Position numbers and translations under genes: made by a program. Shown one piece after another: positions 1-10,300 of a stretch of DNA of 20,097 nucleotides (its first letter is position 1; each line of letters opens with the position of its first letter). The stretch lies in contig KN834758.1 in NCBI GenBank assembly GCA_000827265.1, forward strand, positions 1,105,657 through 1,125,753. Reading direction: 5' to 3'. The DNA comes from Collybiopsis luxurians FD-317 M1. Its lineage: Eukaryota; Basidiomycota; Agaricomycetes; Agaricales; Omphalotaceae. The notes below the pieces were generated by a model that saw only the letters and a list, made by a program, of their open reading frames with translations, was not told where the DNA came from and made no database searches.

Positions 1-198
1 AATATGGGAATGCACTCCAGGCTGCTGCATCTAGGGGCAATGAGGCAGTTGTGAAATTGCTTCTTGAAAATAGTGCAGATGTCAATGCCCAGGGTGGTCA
101 ATATGGGAATGCACTCCAGGCTGCTGCATCTAGTGGCAATGGGGCAATTGTAAAATTATTACTTGAACATGGTGCTAATGTAGGTGCTTATGGGGGCA
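1..198 (+). repeat. 99-bp tandem repeat encoding ankyrin units
   Basis: The unit starting at base 1 recurs at base 100. The first 34 bases are identical in both copies and the rest diverge gradually. The period of 99 bp equals 33 codons, so it is one ankyrin repeat duplicated recently at DNA level. A third, more diverged unit follows at about 199. Confidence 0.85.
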
Positions 199-476
199 AA
201 TATAGAACTGCTTTACAAGCTGCCAAAACTGTTTCAAATCATGGGATTGTCCAGTTGCTGCTCCAGCATGGTGCAAATCCTGTTTTTTTTAGCCAACCTA
301 TGCCAAGGTCAGTGTTCCAACATTTGTTTTTCAGGAAAGCTAAGTGCCCTCCATCACAGATTCAATCAGTCTATGATTTGGACTCCTTTACATCCTTAAT
401 CAGGAAAACCACTTCTTCAAGGGAATTCCTGTCATCACATGCTCTTAACCTCTTCTCATTGTCATTTCAATTGTAA
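3..476 (+). CDS. Ankyrin-repeat protein, 3' end only (gene enters from the left edge)
   Basis: The reading frame is open from the window edge to a TAA at 474-476 and gives the last 157 residues of a longer protein. It holds three consecutive 33-residue ankyrin repeats (residues 1-33, 34-66 and 67 to about 95) with the G-N-A-L-Q-A-A and V-K-L-L-L-E helix motifs and the D/A-N-V turn. A Ser/Phe-rich tail of about 60 residues with no recognised domain follows. Repeats of this near-identical kind are typical of large fungal ankyrin proteins, often with an upstream NACHT or other STAND module, but no such module lies in the window, so that architecture is inference. Ankyrin repeats bind other proteins. 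The start codon and most of the protein lie to the left. The surrounding DNA is AT-rich and CpG-poor, so the gene may itself be decaying or repeat-associated. Confidence 0.8.
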   Translation, partial: YGNALQAAASRGNEAVVKLLLENSADVNAQGGQYGNALQAAASSGNGAIVKLLLEHGANVGAYGGKYRTALQAAKTVSNHGIVQLLLQHGANPVFFSQPMPRSVFQHLFFRKAKCPPSQIQSVYDLDSFTSLIRKTTSSREFLSSHALNLFSLSFQL

Positions 477-1615
477 ATAATATCCAATAGGCCATCATAA
501 TGAGCAGTTTGATTTCAAGTTTGGTCAGTTTCAACTTTTTTTGCTTTCACTCCAGCTCATCAAGAAAACCTTGGCCAATTTTTAAAAATTCTAAGTGACA
601 CATATTGCCTGAGTCTGTGGCTGACAGTAGCTGCCAACTGAATTCATTCAATGTTTGAGCCAGTTGTCAGCTGGGCTCCAGGAGGCCCTGACCCTCTTGT
701 ATTCCTCATAGAGTTGTAGTGAGTTGTGTGACTGGCAATTATATATCATTTTTTTCAATTTGACTCAGGTTTTCTTGACTAGCTGTCAAATGTCAAACAG
801 TTATAAATATTACAAGTTTTAAATGATTAATAAATAGTAAATCCATTTCCATCACAGCAATCATTTTCCATATACTAATGCTGCTCCATAGAGACAAAGT
901 ATCCAAGATATCCAGTGTAAATGCCCTATGTACATCTTCCTCAGGTTCCAACCCTAACTTTAAACAAGCACTGAAGGTTTGAGTGTCTTTCAACAACATT
1001 TCAGATTCATTTTGTTAATGTTAGAATTCTCAAGTCTGCAAGTATGTGATGGTCTTGAGCCCACAAGCACCTGATAGTCAGGTGGTCACATGGTGTCCTG
1101 TGGCTGTCAGATTAAGTCTGGGTGTATGATTTTCTACTCTCTCTTTTGCCGCCATGCGGGTATCTCTCTGCAGTTGTTTCACTACTCATCTTTATTCCCT
1201 TTCTTTTACTTTATTCCCTGTCCTCATACTTATATAATTTTGTATTTTGTACCTTATTCCTTCTATTTGTTGCTAGTTACATACCTTACCTACATTTTGT
1301 GTACTTACATAGGACTTAGGTATGCTGAGAACTCCCTCTTTGTTCTGAGGTTTTATGCACTTACATAGGACTTAGTATTTCTAACACATTTTAAGCTGCA
1401 TTCTTCCACCAGTTGTGACACTTTCTTTCTTTGGCAACAACTGGCCAAATTCTTCTTGCATTGTGAGATCAAGATGGAAAAATTTCAAAGGATCGCAAGC
1501 ATTGTGAGTGTTAGGCAGAAGTTGAGCTCCAGGACAAGCTGTTCCTTCACAGGACCCCACTACCTGGAGCAGTGCAAAATTTATTTATCTTCATTCTTTG
1601 CAAATGTTCATAATC
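477..1615. other. AT-rich stretch without a recognisable gene
   Basis: No coding region that I can support lies here. The DNA is AT-rich with very few CpG dinucleotides, like the repeat-rich right flank. A short direct duplication is visible (acttacataggacttag at 1303-1319 and again near 1360), as is a small perfect hairpin at 1068-1084 (7-bp stem, 3-base loop). The hydrophobic open frames at 1090-1368 are explained by the pyrimidine-rich composition. The stretch is probably decayed repeat or flank DNA. Confidence 0.5.
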
Positions 1616-2689
1616 ATTTATTCAGTCAGCAGTTCTTCAAACAGATTTTTGGGCAGCCAGGTAAAACAGAACATTTCATTGGAAATGCTGAAGTAACCAA
1701 CAATGCTGTGCATCTTCAGCATACAGTGTCAATCCTTAAATGCTAATGTTTTGAATAGTGGGATACACACATTATCACTGCATCTGGAGTTCGTCGATGT
1801 CTGACCCTTAGTTAATATTGACTTTACTTTAAGAGGCAGCTGGATTGCCTCCAAAGGTAGTGTCCTTGCCATTCTCTCTCTCCTTCTCCATTCAACCTGA
1901 TCTTCAAATCATAGATGTACTCCCAATCTCCCTGACAGCCTCCCTCTCACTTGCAACAACACAGCCTCCATTCTCAATACAGACTGGTCTCCCTATGATG
2001 ACTCTCTCACTGTGTCTGGTAGCAAAGATGGCAAAGTAATAGTCTGGAAGATTAATGAGAGCGCAGTGTCAGCCTACTGGGCACCAAAGACTTTGTATCT
2101 GCGTGGCAAATTGGTGCTTCACCGCATGAAGTTGGACAAATTCTCTTCCATCCTGTAGCCCTCAACATCTTAATCAGAGCTTCTGGCAATCACACAGTCA
2201 AGCTCTAGGATTTTGCACATACAAAGGACCCGAGGACCTTTCTTAGTGGTTACAATGTTGCTTTTCAGAGTTTTGCTTTCAACTCTATGGGAACCTTGCT
2301 TGTGATGATGTGTAGGGACAGAAAACTTTGATTTTTTGACCCTTGCACTGGAAGTGATGCTGTACATATCAATGACGGACATTGTGGTTTCAAGGGCACT
2401 AGGGTCACTTGGATGGGAGACCTTGATAGAATAGTGACAACTGGATTCAGTTAAATGTCTGACAGGCAGGTAGTGATTTTTTTTTTAGAAGGGGGGGGCT
2501 TGGAAGTTGGGGAATCTAAAGACGACAACAATAGATCAGAGTTCTAGGGTGGTCATGCTGTTCTGGTTTGATAATAGCATCATGATCCTTGCACCCAATG
2601 CCACAGCTATTGTTCACAATCTTTGGTGCTACCAAACAAATGATTGTGAACAATCCTTTGGTAACTACCAGTGAATACCCTAAGATCAA

Positions 2690-2762
2690 GCAATGTTGTA
2701 GGCAGTTCCCATTAGGGCTAGCTCTGCTAGCCCTAACATGTGGGAACTGTCTGCGACATTGC
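2690..2762. repeat. Long inverted repeat (hairpin) inside the foldback element
   Basis: The arms gcaatgttgtaggcagttcc and its imperfect reverse complement flank an inner near-perfect palindrome, ttagggctagc / gctagccctaa, with a 3-base centre (tct). Paired length is about 33 bp per side with few mismatches. It ends in TTAGGG-like sequence, which links it to the array that follows. Confidence 0.8.
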
Positions 2763-2787
2763 CAACAAATGGCTCTATTGGGGGGTC

Positions 2788-2936
2788 AGGTAGGTGGTTA
2801 GGTGGTTAGATGGTTAGGGTTAGGGGTTGGGCTCGCGCTGAAGGCACGCTGGGGTAGGGGTTAGGCGCACCCACAGGGTGCTTGCACGAAGCGCGAAAGG
2901 TTAGGGGTTAGGGTTAGGTTAGGGTTTAAGGTAGTT
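2788..2936 (+). repeat. Degenerate TTAGGG telomere-like array with a GC-rich spacer module
   Basis: Runs of TTAGGG, TTAGGGG and TTAGG variants alternate with a GC-rich, CpG-bearing spacer containing gcttgcacgaagcgcgaaag (2880-2899). TTAGGG is the usual telomere unit of basidiomycetes, but this copy is interstitial, scrambled and confined between the foldback arms. Related spacer copies occur on the minus strand at 15584-15669. Confidence 0.75.
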
Positions 2937-4120
2937 ACATCTCATCTTATCTATTTTAGGGTGGCCTCAACTGGTGCGACCAAAGGATTGTGCACAAACA
3001 TTCATTTGGTAGCACCAGTCAAATTGTGCACAATATCTGTCGCAGGGGCTCATCCTTGATGAGTAGACTACAGTGTCTTTGTGCTTACCATGCCACTCAT
3101 TTGTATTCTACAGCTGGAAAAGGGTAGTCTGCACATTTTGATATGTCCATTGAGCAATTGATTTCCAGTGATGGAAATATTCACTACTACATATATGAAA
3201 ATGATAATCTCTCTTCTCTTGATGAATACAAGTCGATGGACCCTCAGCGCAGGATGTGTTCCCTCCCTCGACGCACTCTCGACATTTTCAGCTGCGAGAT
3301 TACTGGGTCCAATGTTGAACCAATTGCGTTCATTGTGCCTCAAAGGTACACAACTAGTTTTCTGTTCTTTTCTGTCCATGGTCCATCTCTAACGGGCCAT
3401 CTCTCCCCCCTCCCTCCTCCCGCCTTCTTTCACTCTCTCCTTTATTTCAGGCTGACGGTTTCCGATCCGATATCTTCTCCCCCCGTTCCCTCCTATGAGC
3501 AAGCATGTCCACTAACGACTTTTTCAGCGGGAAGAACGCACCTAGAAAAGTACTTGATCTAATCAACGGGGCCTCGTTTCAGTCGTTACTCCGTCTGCAC
3601 CTTCTTCTGCGTCTGCCATTTCCTCCCCCACACCGGCACCAATGCTGATGCCTGTAGCAGGTCCAGTGATGATGCAGAGTGCTTTCTTGCCTATACCTAC
3701 ATTGATATCTGCTCCGTCGGTGGCATCATCGAGATCATTGTCTTCCTCTACGCCTACATTGACATCAACCCCAGTTGATATGGGGGTGGGCTGAGGTGGA
3801 AAAGATGACGAGGCAAGTTGTTTTCCACTTCCATAACTTTTGACTTTTTGCTGTTCGACTCTCATATCCTCTGCTATGTACTTTACACCTTAATTTGCTC
3901 TTTACACAACACAACTCGTTCATGCCAATTGACGACGAGGATCTAGACCGAGCTCAAGGCAACGACGACGAACCAGCTCTCTTCTCTCTGTCAAGAAAAT
4001 GCCATCCTTACATTTGAACTGAAAGAGGTGAGGGAGTTTACTAGGAAATTGGAGCCGCAAGTTGAGGTGCAGAGCGCGAATGTGAGGAAGGCTGCGCAGA
4101 CACTTCTGGATGCTGCAAGA

Positions 4121-4860
4121 AGAGGGTGTAGGTGTTGGAGAAGGCAATAGGTCCTCTCACCCTCACCTCCTGATTTGCCCTTCAATCAGAGGCAGTCTCG
4201 TTCTCATAAAGGTTGAAGAATATGTTGGCGGGTTTGTTGAGGATTTTTAGCTAAAGAGAAATGTGTGTATGTGTATGAATCGGTAATTTCGACATCGATA
4301 CATATGCATATGTAGATGATTGACAATGAAAGAAGAAAGAGAAAATATCATCGCGTTTCCGTCCTTGTAGGAGTGGAGTACTAATGGGGGCTATCGATTC
4401 ACCAATACAGGGAATGGTGGACAAAAGTCGCGAGCATTGGCAGAGAGCCAATCTCTGAAAGTTCGCTGTTATATTGACCGGTGAAGCTTGTCCAGTCGGG
4501 CTACATGTAGACAAACATAAGATACTAGATAGTATAAACGAGATGGATGATTAGGGTAGAACAAGACACCCTCAAGCGCATGTTCATTCCCCATCTAATC
4601 GGCGAGACTGAGTACCCGACAACAGGATCCTGTTTAATCGCGAGCATCTCCCTGTTTGTGAGGATTTCAAGGATGCCGGGTGTAATGGCAGACAGCTATA
4701 TGTTTATCGGGGCACTTTGATGAATTTAACCCAGATTTCGAAATTTGAACAAATTCAAGAAACTTGATTCGCTTTCGTCTTGCAGTTTATGACACGGCTG
4801 CCTCAGCACACAGACACACAAGTATTGGCCCGACAAAACACATCACAATCGTAAGCCAAT
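4121..4860. other. Intergenic stretch with no supported gene
   Basis: Between the end of the coronin remnant and the 3' end of ESF2 I see no open frame with recognisable content and no tRNA. CpG is present at levels like the gene island, which separates it from the repeat flanks. The first part may hold further unrecognised pieces of the coronin 3' end. The part next to 4861 should contain the ESF2 3' untranslated region. Confidence 0.4.
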
Positions 4861-5941
4861 TCAGAATATACTGCTGAGAACAGTATCTAACCCATTGTCA
4901 TCAGTCCGAGAGCGTTTTCTCTTCGCACCTTCATCATCGTCGACTCGGCGCTTACTCGGACGAGAGATAGGTTTGAGAATCATCTCCTCCCCCTTCTCCT
5001 TCTTCTTCTGCACGCGTTTCTCCAGTACCCGAGCGAGTTCAACGTTCTTCAGATACTCCCGCTGCTCCGATCTCGACTGTGACAACTCGACGCGCAATTT
5101 CGCCGTATGTATCGCCGCTTCATGTGCTGTAAACAAAGTGTTTTAAGGATTCGTCCGAGTTGTTTTGAAAAAATACGCACCAACTTGCTCCGTGAGCATG
5201 TTCCATTTAAACTTGGGGAGGTACTTCATCGTCCAAACGTCGTCTCTCCACCTCGTCCCCTTTTTACCGCCTATCGATTGCGCGTTTAACATTTCTGCTA
5301 CACTGCGAGCGATTTTTTTGTCTTTGAATTCGACCCAGCCTTCGGTGAAGTGGGGTTTTTTGGTGGATGTGTATTTGCGTCTTAGGTACGCTCGTTTGGG
5401 GTCTAGAAGTGGGCGTGTATTGGTGAAACAGTTACATACCAAAATAAATAGAAAAAAGAAAGTGAACGAACAAACCTTCCTGCTGTAAATATACCCTTCC
5501 GACTTCGCCATGGGCACTCATAAGATGTCTGACCTTTGATGGTCTCATACCTGGGGGTATGCGAGATATGTAGATGACTCCGGCACGGTCTTGGGCAGCT
5601 TTGAATGCGGCTAACGCTTCTGGAGTCAACGGTAGGACGATTTTGGGACCTGAAAAGCCCTCTTTAAGCATTCCTTTTCCAAGGCTCTCGTCCGAGTCAT
5701 GTTCGTTATCATCTGAGTCTCCTCCTTTCCCTTCTATCTCATCCCCTTCCCCCTCTTCTCCCTCTTGACCTGAACCCGAACCTATACCTTTGAATTCTGA
5801 TTCTTCGTCCTCATCGTTGACAAGATTGTCTCCCAAGTTGGTTGAATCTTTTGGAGAGAGCGACTTTGAAGACTCGGCATCAGATTCTCCTGCGTATTGT
5901 TCTCTAGCTGGCGACGTCGAAGACTTGGATTTCGGGGACAT
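4861..5941 (-). CDS. ESF2: ESF2/ABT1-like pre-rRNA processing factor
   Basis: There are three exons, 5941-5476, 5402-5181 and 5126-4861, with introns 5475-5403 and 5180-5127. All junctions are GT-AG and in phase, giving 317 residues. The start is the ATG at 5941; an upstream GTG at 5965 in frame is not a eukaryotic start. An acidic Ser/Glu/Asp-rich N-terminus (residues about 1-90) precedes an RRM-like domain (about 120-230) containing [20 protein letters not shown] and the downstream [12 protein letters not shown] and [13 protein letters not shown] blocks characteristic of Esf2/ABT1. A basic, Lys/Arg-rich C-terminus with REYLKNVE follows. In yeast, Esf2 acts in the nucleolar SSU processome, aids 18S rRNA maturation and stimulates the helicase Dbp8. 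The gene is divergent from RBX1 with 194 bp between start codons. Family assignment is strong; function is inferred from homology. Confidence 0.93.
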
Positions 5942-6135
5942 GAAGGAAAGATGCAGAAAAGTCACGTGGATCTAATCAGTGGCAACGCGTTACGGTTCCG
6001 GGGTCTACAGCCTTTCGAGTCTCTGTCTTCCATTCTTGTCTACAACCTTTGGCTGCAGTGCAAGTGTTGTTCTTTCGTACCTGCTTTACTCGGTCTCAAG
6101 TTTAACTAGAAACAACCGTATATTGAAAAGAAACA
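5942..6135. promoter_or_regulatory. Divergent promoter region between ESF2 and RBX1
   Basis: These 194 bp separate the two start codons and must hold both 5' untranslated regions and core promoters. A CACGTG E-box palindrome lies at 5962-5967, close to the ESF2 start. I see no clear TATA box on either strand. Shared regulation of the two genes is inference from the spacing only. Confidence 0.5.
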
Positions 6136-6785
6136 ATGTCTGAAGCTATGGATGTGGATGTTGATCTCCAAGTCAAGAAAGAACCAAAGGAAGTTAAAAT
6201 CGATGGGAGCAAGGCTAGGTTTGAAGTCAAGAAGGTAAGCATTTCCTCGATGCTTGTTTAGATCGTGTATTAACTGGCTGAAATGTGCAGTGGAACGCCG
6301 TGTCTTTGTGGGCTTGGGGTCAGTCATCATCGGCGTTATGCTTTCTAATCAACCCGTTTGACTGAGGTTTTTCGTCGCAGATATCGTCGTAGAAAACTGT
6401 GCCATCTGTCGAAACCATATTATGGATTTGTGTAGGTTTTTCATATTCCTTGTGTTCGTCCTGCTTGGTGCTCAGGAATATGGCTGTGAATTTGTAGGCA
6501 TTGAATGTCAAGCGAATCAGGTCTCTGCGACTAGCGAGGAATGTACCGCTGCGTGGGGTATTTGTAACGTACGTGGTCATAGATCTGTGTGGTTTTTCAT
6601 CGACTGACGATTTGACCGACAGCATGCGTTCCATTTCCACTGCATATCCCGCTGGCTCAAGACCAGGAACGTGTGCCCGCTTGACAACAGAGAATGGGAA
6701 TTGCAAAGGTGCGTCTTTGTTCATCTCTGATCGTCTTTTTTCTTATGTTCTGACGTGAACGATACTATACAGATATGGTCGATAG
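6136..6785 (+). CDS. RBX1: RBX1/ROC1/HRT1 RING-H2 subunit of cullin-RING ubiquitin ligases
   Basis: There are six exons: 6136-6234, 6291-6318, 6381-6431, 6498-6568, 6623-6708 and 6773-6785. Every junction is GT-AG and in phase, giving 115 residues; human RBX1 is 108. A short acidic/basic N-terminus (MSEAMDVDV...) leads into the beta-strand that inserts into cullins, [18 protein letters not shown] (from about residue 32). The RING-H2 zinc ligands follow in order: C49xxC52, C60xxC63, then C, CNHAFHFHC and CPLDNREWE. All ligands expected for the family are present. The protein recruits ubiquitin-charged or NEDD8-charged E2 to SCF and other cullin complexes and is essential in yeast (Hrt1). Exons of 28 and 13 nt are unusually small. 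The identification is close to certain. Confidence 0.97.
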
Positions 6786-6954
6786 ACGCAGTATCGTTTA
6801 TGTACATCGAGCGCAATCATCATGCTACTTGTCTTATCGTTCGATATTTTCTTGCTGCAGCGGTTTAGACCTAGGCTCAACGCTAGCTTTTGTTCTCTCC
6901 CCATAGACCTTGCGACGCATGTGTACTGATATCGTTATCATCTCTCTCCAACTA

Positions 6955-7203
6955 TTACTGTTCCTCTCCCCCTGTATCAAGCTCTGTTCTCTGTACAAAT
7001 GATATACGATGTTTAGCGTCTTGGGTGTTGGGTTTTGGTGGTGACATTTGACCAGGGAGGTACTTGAATCTGTCAGTCAAAATGACTTGTGCAACAAAGG
7101 CAATCATCGTGCAAGGGTGTGTTTGTGTCGACAGCCGCGAACACCGGGAGCAGTTCAGGTTAGCCCGGGTATATAGATAGCTGGCCTTCATTACTGCTGC
7201 CAT
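6955..7203 (-). CDS. Possible small protein of unknown function (82 residues)
   Basis: An uninterrupted frame starts at ATG 7203 in a good context (taaaATGGC) and ends at TAA 6957-6955. It lies in a gap between RBX1 (convergent, 170 bp away) and the MDR gene (divergent, 145 bp between starts), which leaves room for a small gene. The product (MAAVMKASYLYTRANLN...) has a Cys-containing segment CSRCS, a hydrophobic stretch around MIAFVAQVILT and a Pro/Gln-rich tail. I recognise no family. It could also be a chance frame; an intron within it is possible but cannot be decided. RNA data would settle it. Confidence 0.3.
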   Translation of the reverse strand: MAAVMKASYLYTRANLNCSRCSRLSTQTHPCTMIAFVAQVILTDRFKYLPGQMSPPKPNTQDAKHRISFVQRTELDTGGEEQ

Positions 7204-7348
7204 TTTAATGGCGATTTGGGTTTGGCCCCGTTACTAGCGTTAAGCCGGGACAGCGCTGACTATCGCCGGATGTGACATCACTGATTTAGCTGCTCCAAAA
7301 GAAAAAGTAAACTTGTTCCCGTCGACCATCACCGGCGCTGTTTCGACG
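7204..7348. promoter_or_regulatory. Upstream region of the MDR oxidoreductase gene
   Basis: This 145-bp GC-rich interval lies before the MDR start codon. It contains a CRE-like tgacatca at about 7272-7279. If the small minus-strand ORF is real, this is a divergent promoter. The assignment comes from position only. Confidence 0.35.
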
Positions 7349-10300
7349 ATGGCAAAGCCAACTATGCTTCAGACGCTGCTGGGCAGACCGTCTCAATCCT
7401 ATGCCTTTCCTCAAGACAAGAATTACTACTCGACAAAGCCTCATATGCTACGCGTGGCTTCGGAAGTCAAGGCTCAAGGAAAAAGCGAGGCGCAAGAGAT
7501 GCCCAGTGTCCCATTGCAGCCCTCTTCACCGACGACAGTACGCCCTCAGCTTTTCATCTTTTATTCAGCTTTGGACCCTGAAATACTTTAACTTTTAGAC
7601 AGTGATGGGAAAAAATCCGTTATTTTGCCATACGGAGGCTCATGAAAACAGCTCGCACGTCATTGATTCCCATCTCCCCTTCAACCAGGACGACCAAGAT
7701 AGTTCTGAAGAGGACGTATTTTATACTCCAAATTCCACTCCTCGTTCTTCCATGGCGTCGTCCATCAAGCGCCTCGATTCACCTCCTCGGTCGCCCCAGC
7801 CAAGCCAAGTTTCAATTGCGACAAGAACTCCCCTGACCTCCCGTTCAACCGCGGCTTCCATATCTTCCAACTCCCTAGATGGCCATTCTATCTTTTCTCT
7901 AGATTCCAACCCCATCTCCGACTCTACTCTTATTACGACGCCGAACTCTTCAGAGACCGGTCACGACTCGTTAACGAAATCTTCACGACGAAGCAGTGGA
8001 AGGGTTGATCAGATGAAACCTCCTCCCTCTATGACTTATACTGATGAAGACTGGGCCAAGGATGTACGGTGGCTTGTACCTCCTCCAACCTCCAAATCAA
8101 AGAAAAAATCAAAATCGTCCGTAACGACTAGCTATTACATAGCTCAACTACCTCCGAAAATCATCCCTCAGCCTCCCCCTCCTCCGAATCCTCGGCCCAG
8201 AATAAGACCAAAGCGCAGGGCGAAGTCCTCTCATTCTGCCAATCCCAGTCTCATGACGAACATGGCTGCACTTATGGAAGAAGATGAGGAAAAAGAGTCG
8301 CATCGTCTCAGTCAAGGGAGCCTTGATAGAGCGCGGAGTGCCTCTACCCCAAGTACTGCTTCCTCTAACACACGCTCACGGACGTCCAATTCTTTGAAAC
8401 GGCAGCACAACGCCGCCGCCAAGTCCCCTTTAGGTCGGCGAAAATCTCGTTCACTCGAGGATATTCAGTACGCTGCACGGGCTCATATCCCCGAGACCGG
8501 ATCGGTTCCTGGAGGATCCACTCTATCATCCAATACATCCTACATTCCGTCGATACCCTCTTCTGGCACTCCAGGCTTCACAAGCTTAACCCTTCCTCGT
8601 GCTCCACAGCCTGCTTTCGCACCCAACCCGACCAAACGTGTCAGTGTTGCAGGTGGTGCTGATGGAAAGATTGATCTCACTCAAAGTGGGATTGCCCAAA
8701 CGACGATGGCTACTGTCGAGGTCACGAGGGGGTTCGTAGGGAATTCCAAGGGTGGGGTTTTCGCGATGTTCAACCGAGCTCGGAGTCGGTCGGTTAAGGA
8801 AAGGCCTTCTGGGTTTTCGAGGAAAGCAGGTGCCGATGCGGGGTTGAGCTTTACGAGCTATCGTCGACCGCCGGATTATATTCCAGCTGGGGGCGTGCTG
8901 GTGCAGGTGTGGGCTGTGGGCGTCGATGGGGTCGATGCGAGATTGGCGGGTGTTGTTCATTCGAGGGCGAGATCGGCGCATGGTGGGCGGAGTGCGAGTG
9001 AAGATGCTGGTATTGGTCATGTTCAGCATCGTCCGTCGATGGGTAAACCGGGGCTGTTTAGGAGTGTGAGTGTGCGGAGTAAGCATAAGAGTGAGGATTC
9101 ACCTTCGGGTAAAGGGTCGAGTGCGACGAGGATAGAGCCGGATATGGGGTATATACCTGGCCGGAGTTTTGTGGGGAGGGTGCTAGAGTGTGGGTGGGAT
9201 GTGAAGGAGGAGGTGGTGAGGAAGGGAGAGTGGGTTGTTGGATTGTTGGATGTTAAAAAGGTGTGTCAGTTCCAGCGTTGAAGTGTAGGATACTTTTATA
9301 CTTACCCTATCTCCTTCTCACTCAGTGCGGTGCCCTTCAAGAGTTCATCGTGGCAGATAAACGTCGAGTGTATAGGATCCCTCATCCTGCCATTCCTTCC
9401 GTTTCGGCGCTGTCTGATACAGAATCCGACGCGTTGTCGTCACCATCTCGTTCTCCCTCTCAACCGAATATCATGTCTCGACCTAGTAGACCACCGAACC
9501 TAAACCTGAATCCCCCTCTCACCATCGACGAATACGCGCTCCTACCCCTATGCGGCGTATTCGCCTATCGCGCGGTGCGCACGCTCGCGTATGCGTTTGG
9601 GAAGCCTACCACCGGCGGGATCACGGGTACGGGCGGGGGTGCTGTCGATCCCGCATCGGGGAGGTATATCAATGAGCACGGGGAGGAGGGCCACCGGCGC
9701 CGGGCGCTGGTGTTGCGTGGGCACGATGGGGTGGGTGCGATGGCGGTGCAGATGTTGGTGAAGAGGGGGTGGAGGGTGTGTGTGCATGCGTCGTTGATGG
9801 ATCCGGAGCTTGAGGAGGGGTCGAGGGAGGAGAGGGTGTATATGGAGGGTGTTGAGAGGCGGGTGAGGAGGTGGGGTGCGGAGGAGGTTGTTTTTGATGA
9901 TGGGGGTGGGGGAGACGGTGGGAGTGGGAGTGGGAGTGGGGGTGAGGATGATGGGACTGCGGCTGTGGTGAGGGTTATTGAGAGGTTGATTGGGGATGGG
10001 GATGTGTTTGATGCGGTGTTGGATACGGTGGGGGGTAAGGAGGTTTGGGAGGCTTCGGAGAGGCTGTTGAGGAATACGGGGGTGTCGGCTCCGGATCCGG
10101 TGTTGGCGTCTACGTCTTCGTTGAAGAGTACGTTGGGTATGGGTATGGGTATGAAGAAGAGGAAGAAGGGGGTAGAGATGGAAGCGGGGAACCCTTCGCA
10201 TGGGACGGGACAATTTACGACGCTTGTCGGGGACACCCCGGGCCGACCGATCCCCGCTGCGGGGGATCTGTTCAAGGCTGGGTTGAGGTCTTTGAAGAGC

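Larger units (their letters stand above)
2609..3034. mobile_element. Foldback (MITE-like) element with telomere-like core, inserted in the coronin pseudogene
   Basis: The arms at 2609-2671 and 2971-3034 are inverted copies of each other, alignable along about 63 bp with scattered mismatches and small gaps. Each arm contains its own palindromes: attgttcacaat pairs exactly with attgtgaacaat, tttggt with accaaa, and ttgtgcacaa is self-complementary. The core holds a second large inverted repeat (2690-2762) and a TTAGGG-like array (2790-2935). There is no coding capacity. Coronin homology stops at the leucine/alanine codons near 2592 and resumes at 3115 after what looks like an intron 3' end (ttctacag), so the element probably sits in a former intron. 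I could not define a target-site duplication. Confidence 0.75.
1616..4120 (+). pseudogene. Decayed, intron-containing coronin (actin-binding WD40 protein)
   Basis: Coronins bind F-actin and Arp2/3 through a WD40 propeller, a Pro-rich linker and a C-terminal coiled coil. Pieces of all three are visible in order. The start motif FGQPGKTEH is near 1645. WD repeats at about 1815-2475 include VSGSKDGKVIVWK, LFHPVALN, ASGNHTVKL, CRDRKL and GDLDRIVTTGFS. Then come LKTTTIDQSS near 2515, DGNIHYY and ENDNL near 3168-3205, LPRRTLDI and VEPIAFIVPQR up to 3344, SDIF and FFSGKNAPRK near 3470-3550, an Ala/Pro/Ser linker (about 3585-3790) and a coiled-coil remnant (ELKEVREFTRKLE) near 4016-4060. Stops and frameshifts break the frame: WD to stop at about 2207, an Arg position now TGA near 2331, TAA near 2451 and CTATGA near 3495. 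Introns persist, clearest at 3124-3168 (GT..AG, in phase), so this is not a processed copy. A foldback element interrupts it at 2609-3034. Confidence 0.9.

Noticed and set aside
1090..1368. Hydrophobic, membrane-like open frames
   Set aside because: The Phe/Leu/Tyr content follows from a T-rich tract; there is no start context, domain or neighbour support.
2788..2936. Chromosome end (true telomere)
   Set aside because: The TTAGGG units are degenerate, short, interrupted by a GC spacer and flanked on both sides by coronin sequence, so the array is interstitial.
3563..3865. Minus-strand 100-codon frame in the coronin copy
   Set aside because: It is the antisense of the Ala/Pro/Ser-rich coronin linker, which reads clearly on the plus strand.
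8586..9086. Antisense 166-codon frame in the MDR gene
   Set aside because: It is a shadow of the sense coding region, with His/Arg/Pro-rich low-complexity content.
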